Positions 10,110-19,989 of a DNA stretch of 64,000 bases are shown here, piece by piece. The DNA is taken from contig CM032118.1 in the NCBI GenBank assembly GCA_018894105.1, forward strand, positions 27,694,690-27,758,689. Reading direction: 5' to 3'. Under the pieces are notes generated by a model. It did not search any database and was not told the origin of the DNA. It was given only the letters and a program-made list of their open reading frames with translations. Source of the DNA: Jacaranda mimosifolia. Its lineage: Eukaryota > Streptophyta > Magnoliopsida > Lamiales > Bignoniaceae. Positions within the stretch are counted from its first letter, which is position 1. Each line of letters begins with the position of its first letter. A program made the translations under genes and the position numbers.

Positions 10110-12320
10110 TATATGTTACAGATTAGCTCAAAATAAGTACACAACTAGTGATAACTCAGTACATAAACACAATTTCAAAGTACATAATTGTCAAAACTAG
10201 GTACTTTTTTGCATATTTTCATTATGAATAGAGTACAAGTGGTTAGATGTTGGTGTTTGTATTCCTAACCATTTTCAACACGTGTTATCACAAGTATTAT
10301 TTGAAGAAAAAATGTTTTTATTGTATTAGATTGTTTTATGTGTTGTTCCAAGCATCAAATTAAGGTTAAACTTGACCTTTGAGAAAGTAAATACAAAATC
10401 ACACAAAATAAGTACATAAATAAGGAAAATGCAGTACATAAACATAATTTCAAAGTACATAGTCACCAGAACTACGTACTTCTTTTGAGATTTCTAGTTT
10501 ATTCTCAACATATGAGGGACCAAGTTCAATTCTGCCTAATTTGCCCATTCTATGATCATAAGACCATGATGTATTAATCCTAGGACTCATATAGTCATGA
10601 TAGGTTCAATGGTTTTTGATGGTGGTGTCAGGAGGATTCATTTGGCTCATGCATCAATGGTTTATACTACTATAAATAAGAATGCAAGTGGTTGGATGTG
10701 GGTGTTTGAGTTCCCAACCATTTAAACACATGCTATCACGATCATTTCTTCAACAAACCATGGTTTCGTCGCATCGATGTGTCTTATTTGTTAATACACA
10801 CATCAAATTGAGCCTCATCCTAGCCCTTGAAAAAGCAAGTAAATAAACACAAAAAATAAGTACATAACATTAACAAATTAAGTACATAAATGCAGTTCTG
10901 GAGTACACAACTGCCAAAATTGGATATTTTTTTGCCGATTTTCGATATCACTCTCAACACATAAGGGATCGAGTTCAATTTGACCTAATCTGGCCATTGC
11001 ATTGTCATAAAACTACGACATATTAGTCATAGGATTCATATAGTCATGATAGATTTAGTAGTTCCCAATGGTGGTGTCGGCAGAATTTATTTGGCTCATG
11101 AATCAATAGTTTATACTACTATAAATGACAACGTAAGTGGTTGGATGTGAGTGTTTGAATTCCCAATCATTCAAACATGTACTATCACGATCATTTTTTC
11201 AACAAACCATGGTTTGTCGCATCGAAGTGTCTTATGTATTATTGCACTCATCAAATTGTGCCTCATCCTAAACTTTGAAAAAGTAAGTGCATAAATACAA
11301 AAAATAAGTACACAACATTAACAAATTAAGTACATAAATGCAGTTCTGGAGTACATAACTGCCAAAATTGGGTATTTTTTTGCGAATTTTTGGTATCATT
11401 CTCAGCACATAAGGGATCGAGTTCAATTCGCCTAATTTGGTCATTGCATGATCATAAGATCATGACATATTAGTCCTAGGACTCATATAGTCATGATAGG
11501 TTCAGTAGTTTTCGATGGTGGTGGCAGGAGGATTCATTTCGCTCATGCATCAATAGTTTACACCACTTTAAATGAGAGCACAAGTGGTTGGACCCAATCA
11601 TTTCAACACGTACTATCACGATCATTTCTTCAAAAAATCATAGTTTTTTCGCATCTAGGTGTCTTATGTGTTGTTGCACGCATCGAATTGAGCCTCATCC
11701 TAGCATTTGGAAAAGAAAGTACATAAACACGAAAAATAAGTACACAATATTAACAAATAAAGGACATAAATGCAGTTCTGGAGTACATAACTGCCAAAAT
11801 TGGGTACTTTTTCATCAATTTTCAGTATTGTTCTTAGCACATAAGGGATCGAGTTCAATTCGGCCCAATCTGTCCATTGCAAGATCATAAGACCATGAGG
11901 TATTATTCTTAGGACTCATATAGTCATGATAGGTTCAGTGGTTTTCGATGGTTGTGTCTGGAGGATTCATTTGGCTCATACATCAATGGTTTATACTACT
12001 CTGAATGAGAGCGCAAGTAGTTGGATGTCGGTGTTTGAGTTCCCAACCATTTCAACATGTACTATCACGATGATTTTTTCAAAAGACAGTAGTCTTATCG
12101 CATTAAGATGTCTTCTGTGTTGTACCACGCATCAAATTGAGCCTCATCTCGGCCTTGAAAAAGAAAGTATAGAAACATGCATAATAGGTACTTAACATTT
12201 GCAAATTAAGTACATAAGTTTTAGAATACATAATTGCCAAAACTAGGTACTTTTTCATCGATTTTCAGTATCATTCTTAGCACATAAGGGATCAAGTTCA
12301 AATTCGGCTTAATCGGTACC
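10110..12320 (+). repeat. Tandem array of about five 445-bp units
   Basis: The anchor TAGTCATGATAG recurs at 10592, 11041, 11488 and 11921, giving periods of 449, 447 and 433 bp. A more diverged first unit precedes (from about 10110) and the last unit ends near 12320. Each unit has a unique half (GGAGGATTCATTTGGCTCATG...CCAACCATT...CATCAAATTGAGCCTCATCC) and a half rich in the short motif AAGTACATAA followed by GGTACTTTTT. In units at 11493 and 11926 an ATG frame stays open for 77 and 89 codons, with the same start in both. No known domain is recognised. The array is confined to the MULE interior. Confidence 0.85.
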
Positions 12321-12329
12321 ATTTTTTTA

Positions 12330-13870
12330 AATAAGGTTCCAGATATGCATTAAAGATCAAATAAAGGATTACAAGTTATAAGAGATTGAGCATAAATTTA
12401 AACGAGGAAGTATTTACTTTCCTTACAAAATATCAAAATACAAAGCACCCTAAAAGAAAAAAAGAGAGAAAAATATTATAAATTACATCAAATTGAAATT
12501 CAAAACAAATAAAATTAAGTGCTAAGCTTGCTACACATGCTGCTCAATTCCACTGCTCAATTCCACGATCAGGAACAAGGTTCGAATCCTTTATAATATA
12601 AACTGATGCTTAACAAGTAAATGGTCAATGGTTCGATTGTCCATTCTAGCATAATAATCAAAAGGAGGAAAAATCAAGCATTAGATGTCCACGGATCGAA
12701 TCCACATTGCCACAAAATTCAGCATGAATTGTTTCACAAACTACCATATTTTGAATCTTCCTTCATGCAGAAACAAAGGACAAGCTCCGAGGAATATATG
12801 GTCCAACTCTTGCTGAAAGTAATTTCCCACAAATTGGCAGCCATACCAAGTCAATAGCAAATCCATTAGTAGATAAAAATTTGGATGCCTTAAGAGGACA
12901 GACTCCAAAAGGACAAACCAAAATCCATATATACCATACCAAGCAGCAAAATTCAAGCCTCAACCAAAATAAACTTTGTTTATTAACAGTAGGAGCAACA
13001 AATTTTTGTATCTAAACAAAGAGTAGCGTTCAAATGGAAAAAAACTATCAAAACTATCCCAACAATTCAGCATTAAGTTAGGTGCTCAACCACTAAAAAT
13101 AAGGTCAATGCAAAATCCAAATCGAAGATATATATCACAAACAGGTCATGCTAAAAGCTTCCATGAAAATTTGAATCAATGAAACCCAAACATTTGAACT
13201 TTGTACGAAAACAAGAAATTGAGCAACAGGGGCTATGCCATTCCTTATTTTTGAAAACAATCTGAAGCCAAGAAACCTGAGCAGTATATTCCTGATTACT
13301 AAAAATGTGCTATACAAAAAAGACGCTGCCATAAGCACAACAGCAGCAGCAAACTGAAATAAAATCCAAGAACTGGTAGAGATCACCAGCCCAAACAAGA
13401 TGCCATTCCTAACCAATCTCAAAATAGAACATTAGACTCTTTAAAAGAGTTGATTAGCAACCAAATACATTCAATAACAGGTCAATCAATTCCTTGCAAT
13501 AATCTGCATATCTAAACTGACATCGTTAAGCCAAAAACACAGCTCAAAGACAACAACAACAACAACCAATTCTAAAGCAACATGCCTACTAAATTTCACC
13601 ACAGTCAACAAACCACATCAAAAGAAATCAAAACATTCTATATAAATCTTGCAAACCAGCAAAAGAAATTCATAAGATGAGAAGCATCAGGACCCATAGC
13701 CCTTACCTTTCAATCTTCTAGACCTTCTTCTACTACGAGTTGAATGAAATATAGAGTTCCTCATTGTACAAATAACTCCCAATTAGTTGAATTTGATCTA
13801 ACATTTTTTCAAGCTAAAAAAAAAAACTATTGTTATAAAAGAGTAAAATGATGCTTCACTGTGCGAAAAT
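12330..13870. other. MULE interior without recognisable genes
   Basis: AT-rich, noncoding by inspection. The longest frame on - (13422-13135, 95 codons) is hydrophobic, starts without context and resembles no family I know. Its base composition matches the flanking sequence. A short tandem 'tgctcaattccac' pair lies at about 12540-12565. Confidence 0.5.
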
Positions 13871-14086
13871 GGATAAAAAACTTTCTTCTTCTTGCTAGGA
13901 TATTTTAGGGTATTGTAGAAAAAAAAATAAAAAAAATGGAGGCCCCATTCTGGCAGGAGTGAAATAAAAAACAGAAGACGAATGAGAAAAAACTTTCTTC
14001 TTTCTGCCAGGATATTGTAGGCTATTATAGAAAAAAACAAGATGAAGGTTTGCATTTCGGCTAGAGTGAACTAGAGAATAGAAGAG
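13871..14086. repeat. 112-bp imperfect tandem duplication near the MULE right end
   Basis: Copy 1 (13871-about 13982) and copy 2 (13983-14086) share AAAAAACTTTCTTCTT, CAGGATATT-TAGG-TATT-TAGAAAAAAA and a GA-TGAA tail. The duplication abuts the (AG)n tract and lies immediately inside the right TIR, where MULEs often carry a promoter and 5' leader. Confidence 0.65.
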
Positions 14087-14107
14087 AGAGAGAGAGAGAG
14101 AGAGAGA
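14081..14107 (+). repeat. (AG)n microsatellite
   Basis: About 13 AG units, read as (CT)n on the strand leading inward from the right MULE end. Confidence 0.95.
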
Positions 14108-14129
14108 TGGGTTGGGAATTGGTTCATAT

Positions 14130-14300
14130 TTAGGAATAACAAAAAAAAAGGGTAAAATGAGGATATTTTTGTCAATTTAGGTGGTTGGAGAGTTAACTCA
14201 AAATTGAAACTTGTGATGGGGAGTTGAAAATGAGAAAGTGATGGGTGGGGACTGAATGCTAAATGAAAAGTAGGTTTGGGGATTTATAAATAAGTTGCCC
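14130..14300 (-). repeat. Right TIR of the MULE
   Basis: Reverse-complement partner of 8230-8400. Read on -, it starts GGGCAACTTATTTATAAAT and continues with the same ordered blocks. It is followed on + by the AAATATGGG repeat at 14301. Confidence 0.65.
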
Positions 14301-14571
14301 AAATATGGGAGGAATAGAATTTGATACTTAATTAGCACAAGCTTTTTAAATTTTTGAGAAACATTATGGCGAATCAATTTTCTAGAATTACGGTGTATTT
14401 TTGAGGTAATCATTGAATGAAGATTAATGTTTTTACAAATTTACATTTTCTTCAAATGGGTAAATCTTTTTTAATTTTTCTGTTCTTTTATGGGCCACAT
14501 TTTTTTTCTTCGTACTCCAATTCTACTATCACTTTGTCCTACCTATATTTTAAGACTATTCCAATTAAATT

Positions 14572-14969
14572 TAGAGTAGTTTTGGTGAGCTTGCATATAT
14601 GCTCTTTAAAACATTTTATAAAATGTTTTAAAGCTTACTAAAATATTAGAAAACATTTGTTAATTTATTTTAAAATTGAGTTTATAAGATCATAAAATAA
14701 GACGTTAGCATTTTGATTTTATAAGATCTTTTAAAAGAAGTAAACAAATCCTAACTTATTTTAATATTTTAATGTTTAAACTCTTTCATTTTTAACCAAT
14801 TATGTTACAAAGTTGATATTACTAACATGTTATAAGCTTTAAATTCTTATTTCATCTAAATACTTTAATAACTTATTCTAAAAATAAGATTGAACATCTT
14901 ATAAGTTTCAAAAATATCTTACAAGATGTAGGGACTTTTAAAATCTTTTAGCTTAATCAAACACTCTCT
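14572..14969. mobile_element. MITE-like element containing a 30-bp perfect palindrome
   Basis: The ends resemble each other in inverted orientation: AGAGTAGTTTTGGTGAGCTT at the left against AGAGTGTTTGATTAAGCT read on - at the right. The interior is AT-rich and repeats 'ttataag' motifs in both orientations. Positions 14604-14633 form a perfect 30-bp palindrome (arms CTTTAAAACATTTTA). No clear target-site duplication was found, so the superfamily is open. Confidence 0.35.
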
Positions 14970-15064
14970 TAATGACTTCTTTTTAATATTCTATATATAT
15001 ACATACATTACTTTTCCAAATTAATTTTAAGCGTCTCATTCTTGTTTTTGTTCTTCTCACAAAG

Positions 15065-16850
15065 CCATAGTTTATTTATTTATTTATTTTGATACTAAAT
15101 AAGAAAATTTGTTTCAAATCAAAGGATAGAACATCAAGAGGAAGGTAGGGGGATCATCCACCCACACAACCGGTTCAGACAAAGAAACAGAAGCTCTTGC
15201 TGAGGAATGAGCCACCCAGTTCACTGAACGCCTAGCATATTTAAGTTGACCACCTAGCTCGGTTAACAAGTTTTTACAATCATCAATAATCAAACCAAAA
15301 AAAGACAAATCATTCCAATTATTAGACATGGCTTCAACCACCACCTACATATCTAACACAAACAATACATGAGAAAAACCATTGTGTTTGATCCAACTCA
15401 AGGCTTCCCGAAAACTCAAAATCTCTGCTAATAAATGTGGTACATCACCATGACGAGGGCCAGCAAACGCGGCTCGAAAATGATGAAATTCATCACAAAG
15501 AACACCACCCAACCCATACTTATGTTCATTATGAAAGATTGCAACACGTGTTGCATTTGAGTTACTCATGTTGTAGTGGCATCCAATTTTTAATCACTGA
15601 AGCATTTTGCTTAAAATTCGGGTTCTATCTACTCTTATGAGCTTTTGACCATTACTGTAACAAGGAGGAAGCACGGTGTGTAATGGATTGCACCGAACTG
15701 ATTTTATTGTTCCAAAATGCTTGGTTCCTATTTCTCCAGATGTTCCATAAAAGCATTGCCACTTGATCTCCATCTTCCTTCCTTACTTTTGAACAAAAGT
15801 TATCCAGTTATTCCAGCATATTACTAAACTCACCTAAGATATTCCCAATAACACTCATATTCCAGCAGGCCACAACAATATTACATTGAATAAGAACATG
15901 TAGAGAAGATTTATTTTCAACTTGGTAAACAGGACATACCGAGCCCACTTCAACCCTTTTTTCTAAGAAGTTATCCTTTGTTGGAAGGATTTTTTCGTAG
16001 CTCTCCACACTATGACTTTGAACTTGGCTGGAACCTATAATTTCCAAATCCATTTCCATACCTTTGAGGAAGTATCTTGGCTTAGATATGTTTTAATTTC
16101 CCTTAACTGATTATATGCACTTTTAACTGTATACTTTCCTTTATCATGCAAAGACCAGAACCAACAATCGTGGGTTGTTCTAATGCTTAAACTAGTGCTA
16201 AGAAGTAGGTCGGTATCCTTTTCATTAAATAGAGAACGAATTAAGTTAACATCCCAACTTCTTATTTCTGGATTAATCAAGTCACTAACCTTCTTTGATC
16301 TTCAGTCAACATCCAAACTTGTAGTGTTGAAAGGATTTTGCTTATTCACCAGCCATGGGTCACATCCGATTGAAGTATTAGCCCCATTCCCAATTTTAAT
16401 ACAGGAAGCTTCTTTGATAATGCTTTTTGATGCAAAGATACTCGCCACAAGAAACTAGGATTGGAACCTAATTTTATTCCATGAAAGATTTGTCTTGGTA
16501 ATACTTGGCTCAAAAGACCTTAGAAACCAATTCTTGTGGTTGAGAGAACAGACTCCAAGCTTGTTTCCATAGTAGTTCTAGATTGAAGTCCTTTAACTTT
16601 CTAAAATCAAGGCCTCCATTATTCTTTTTGGCACATAATTTGTCCCACCTCATCCATTTAATTCCAGTTGAATTACCCCTACTAGAACACAAAAAAAGGC
16701 ATTCATCATCCTTTCAATTTCTTCACAAAGATCATTTGGTAATAGAAAAACACTCATCACATAATTAGGGATTGCTTGGGCAATCATTTTGATGAGAATC
16801 TCTTTTCCAACTCGTGATAAAATATTTTTGTTCCATTACCATAGTTTATT
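15065..16850 (-). mobile_element. 5'-truncated L1-type LINE with 12-bp target-site duplication
   Basis: CCATAGTTTATT occurs at 15065-15076 and 16839-16850, directly flanking a 1,762-bp insert (15077-16838). On - the insert runs from the reverse-transcriptase C-terminal region through a zf-RVT domain to an RNase H domain, the order of plant L1 elements with RNase H. Its 3' end at about 15077-15090 is an A-rich (TAAA)n tail on -. The 5' truncation inside the RT gene and the A-rich tail are typical of target-primed reverse transcription. Confidence 0.85.
15117..16838 (-). pseudogene. LINE ORF2 remnant: RT C-terminus, zf-RVT, RNase H
   Basis: Reading on -: ILSRVGKEILIK and AQAIPNYVMSVFLLP (about 16825-16750); then GLDFRKLKDFNLELLWKQAW (about 16610-16550); then a zf-RVT region with LPTK--FLEKR and paired Cys (about 15990-15870); then the RNase H domain (about 15569-15120) with GLGGVLCDE, AEILSFREAL and the SVNWVAH---R terminal motif. 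Stops and frameshifts separate these blocks, including a stop after the LDM of the RNase H segment, so no functional protein can be made. It would encode the catalytic part of a plant LINE. Confidence 0.85.
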
Positions 16851-17498
16851 AATTCTTTGAAAATACGCAGTTCTTTTTCCATCAATTAAAGAAATAAATT
16901 AACAAAAAAATGTATGCATTTCTTAAGCAATAGTAGTAATATTGCATTAAAAATTTGAGGAGAATAAAACTTCTAAATTAAAATTTGGAGGAGTTGTTAT
17001 ATGTATAGGAAATAAATAAAATAGAATCGTTGGATTTAATTGAAGCATTTCAAGGTACAAGAGCACAAAATATTGGCCCCAGGGAACTTTACCATTTAAT
17101 TTCAAGAATATATAGGTTTCAATCAACACTTAAAAATAATGTTCCCAAAAATAAAATTTCAAATATCAACAATTCAAGTACTATTATCAACATGGATATT
17201 ATTGATTTAACATATCTTATATATGACATTTCACATATTTATTTATATGAGAAAGTTAAATAATTGAAGAAAAAATCAAGATTAAAGTGAGAAGTGATTA
17301 AAGATATCATAATGCACAGAAATGTGCCCATCCCATGCGAGAAAAAAAGGACGCATGTGTGTTAAATAAATAATGAAAATTTAATTTTTAATTTGCCCCG
17401 ATTGATATACTTCTATAGAAAAGTTAACTCCAAAAGCTGGAGCTATAACTTTTGAGCTCACAACTCTTTAGTGGAGTTGTAGCTCTTAACTAAAGATG
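16851..17498. other. Intergenic spacer between LINE and Copia A
   Basis: AT-rich with no gene seen. A hairpin-capable sequence (17454-17466 with 17474-17485, arms GAGCT-ACAACTC) lies just before the Copia A end and may be the end of an older small element. Confidence 0.5.
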
Positions 17499-17503
17499 TG
17501 TAT

Positions 17504-19686
17504 TGAAATTAGGAGATAGAATAGGATCCATAAAATTAAACCAAAATAGGGAAAATTTAAACTAGTTATCTCCAACCCAAGGATCTTTCAACATGCTTTA
17601 AATTAAGATTTAAAGGCTGAAAATTACCCTGGAAAAAGGAATCAAAGGGATGAAGTAGATCTCCCAAAGGATACATCCAAATAAATATCAACAAGCTCCG
17701 CAACCTTGATCCGATTTCTCTACTTCAAAGCCTCCAAAATTCAGCAACTTTTGCACACACTTTCACCACCAAAATAGCCTCTAGGATGGCCAAAATGGAG
17801 GAAAAATTTGCTCTGATTGGAAGGCAAAAAGTCTCCAAAAATCAGCCACAAGGAAGTTCAATCAACTCATCCTAAGATTCCCAAGTGTGAAGCCTCTAAT
17901 GCATAGTCCACACACCTAGGAAGGTCTCTTAATCCACACACTCTTTGCTAGAGAAGATAGGAGAAAGAGGCTGAAAGGGTTGACAGTTTTGAAGGAGGAG
18001 GGAATCTAGGAGGTGGTTATTCAATACATGAATTATACCACCTTTTGGAGGGAAAAATGAGAGCATGCATTAAGCACCTATGACTGGCCACATGCGTATT
18101 TGTAGGAAAGGATGGATGCTTCCATCACACTCTCTACACATGTGTGCCAACTTGCTAAAATTTGCGCTTAGCTCGGATTTGCATTTCATTTCATAAATTG
18201 AAATGCTAACTTGCATAATTCAAATGGACTCTTCCATTTGATTTTCCTCCAAAACTTGAATTCCCTATTTAATTAAATTAACTCTTTAATTTAATTAATT
18301 TAACTTAACTCCTTAAGTTAATTAACTTAACTCTTTAAGTTAATTTAGCTAACTTAACTCCTTAAGTTAACATGACTAATTAATGTGTCATATCATCTTA
18401 ATTTAATTGGCCTAATTTAACTCCTTAAATTATTTTGATTAATTTAACGCTTAAATTAATCAAGCCAAAATGACCAATTAAAAATTAGTCAGCTTGTTCT
18501 CTCTCTTTAGGCAAAAATGCCTACTTTGGAGTTTCTAACTTCCTAGAAAATTCCTCCTATCAAATAAGAGTTTCCTTAGGCTTTTGTGTGCAACCCATTA
18601 ACTTTATTCATTCATTGGATATGGGCCTACAACTCTTTGTGATATTTTGAATATTTAGATATTCAAATTAGTTTAAACTCATTTAAACTAATAACTCATT
18701 CAATTAATCTCTATTAATTGAAGATCACCCAGTCTTCATTATTGATGTTTAGCAACAAGCCCATGGAGCCCAACCAATTGGATGAATGAATTATTTCTTG
18801 ATGAATCATTATAGCTTACGCCTACCATACAAATACGGTCCTTTCGTCTTCTATCTCTCGAAAGAAGCCTAATGCAAGATATTTGTCCACTCTTCCCTAC
18901 TCATCTTAATAGCTATGTCTCTACATCTAATGTTCGATTCTCCTTTATGACCTTAACTTTGGAAAACACTTTTTCCAAATTGTCATACTACTTGCGCAAG
19001 GATTTCTTAGAATTGATCATTATAGAATACATAGGATATGCATTCGTTCTTTACAACAATGATGAAATGAATCCCTTCTTGGATCTCACAAACCTTTATG
19101 TTTAATAGCTCATGCCAAATCTAAACCTCGAATGATCGGCTACGTAGTTCAGGGCAAAGTCAAAGCATAAAGACCTAAATACAAAGTTACTATTGATCCT
19201 CAAGTCAAAGGACTAATTATATGCACTATCATAAGCTTGAAAACTTGCCACAATGAACATGCCATTGCGGCTATCTAATGGATTCTATGGACGGGCCTTC
19301 AGTGAACTTGTTCTCTAACAAGCACCCACTAGCATGCATCTATGTCTAACATGGATTGCCCATGAAATGGGGCAATATCCAACCTCTTGGAGTATGCATT
19401 GTTAGTTCAAGTATATCCGAATCATAGATGCCACTTCTCATAAGATTCTATGATTTGGAATATTCAAAATCATGATATTAGAGACTTGTTTCATGATCAC
19501 CTTCATATGTATGACCAAGTCCCATAGTCTTATATGATTTAAGGGCTTCAACTAAATACAAGTGAAGTATAAAAAACATATGATGAGGATGACCATTTTA
19601 TAAGATATCATTCAATCAAGATTGTCTCATAATTGAAGTAGTATTTACATGGCAATTCTAATTGGTTGTAGGGAACTATTCCAACA
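17504..19686 (-). repeat. 3' LTR of Copia A
   Basis: A 2,183-bp LTR with TG...CA ends in the minus direction. At 18265-18480 it holds a run of short palindromes of the form ACTTAA-CTCC-TTAAGT, also present in the partner LTR (about 26040-26250). It matches the 5' LTR along its length with many substitutions and small gaps, so the insertion is old. Confidence 0.9.
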
Positions 19687-19989
19687 AATCTCTCACTTAC
19701 CTTAAAGCCAATTCCCCATGGCCTTTAAGCCCATGTTCTCAAGAGTCCTTCAAAGACCTTACGCAGTAGGGGTTTAGTTAGTGGATGTGCTATATTCTCT
19801 TTCGAGGCTACCCTCTCCACTCGATGTCGCCTATATTAATGATCTCATGAATCAAGTGATAACGCCTCAAAATGTGCTTAGATTACTGATGAGATCTTGG
19901 TTCCTTTGCTTGTGCAACAACTCTATTGTTGTCACAAAAGATAACTATAGGCTCTGCAATGCTAGGCACTATATCCAACTCTTGGATGA

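Larger units (their letters stand above)
8224..14309. mobile_element. Mutator-like element (non-autonomous MULE) with long degenerate TIRs
   Basis: The sequence AAATATGGG occurs at 8224-8232 and 14301-14309, a 9-bp direct repeat of the size Mutator elements create. Just inside, about 170-bp terminal inverted repeats face each other: 8230-about 8400, and 14300-about 14130 read on -. Both contain a CCCAAAC--TTCATTTAG core, then CAGT-CCCACC, then AAATT--CAAAA--TCCTC. The outer GGG can be assigned to either the repeat or the left TIR. No transposase is recognisable in the 6.07-kb interior, so the element is non-autonomous. It holds the 445-bp tandem array, a (CTT)n tract, a 112-bp duplication and an (AG)n tract next to the right TIR. 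TIR identity is only about 65% by eye, so it is old. Confidence 0.7.

Noticed and set aside
10110..12320. CRISPR-like or centromeric satellite interpretation of the tandem array
   Set aside because: Units are 445 bp without spacers, only about five copies, and lie inside a transposon in a plant chromosome arm context.
13135..13422. 95-codon hydrophobic frame on - inside the MULE
   Set aside because: No recognisable family, no start context, composition as in flanking noncoding DNA. Could be a remnant of captured sequence but this cannot be supported.
17030..17263. 77-codon frame on + before Copia A
   Set aside because: Ile/Asn-rich chance frame in AT-rich DNA without a signature.
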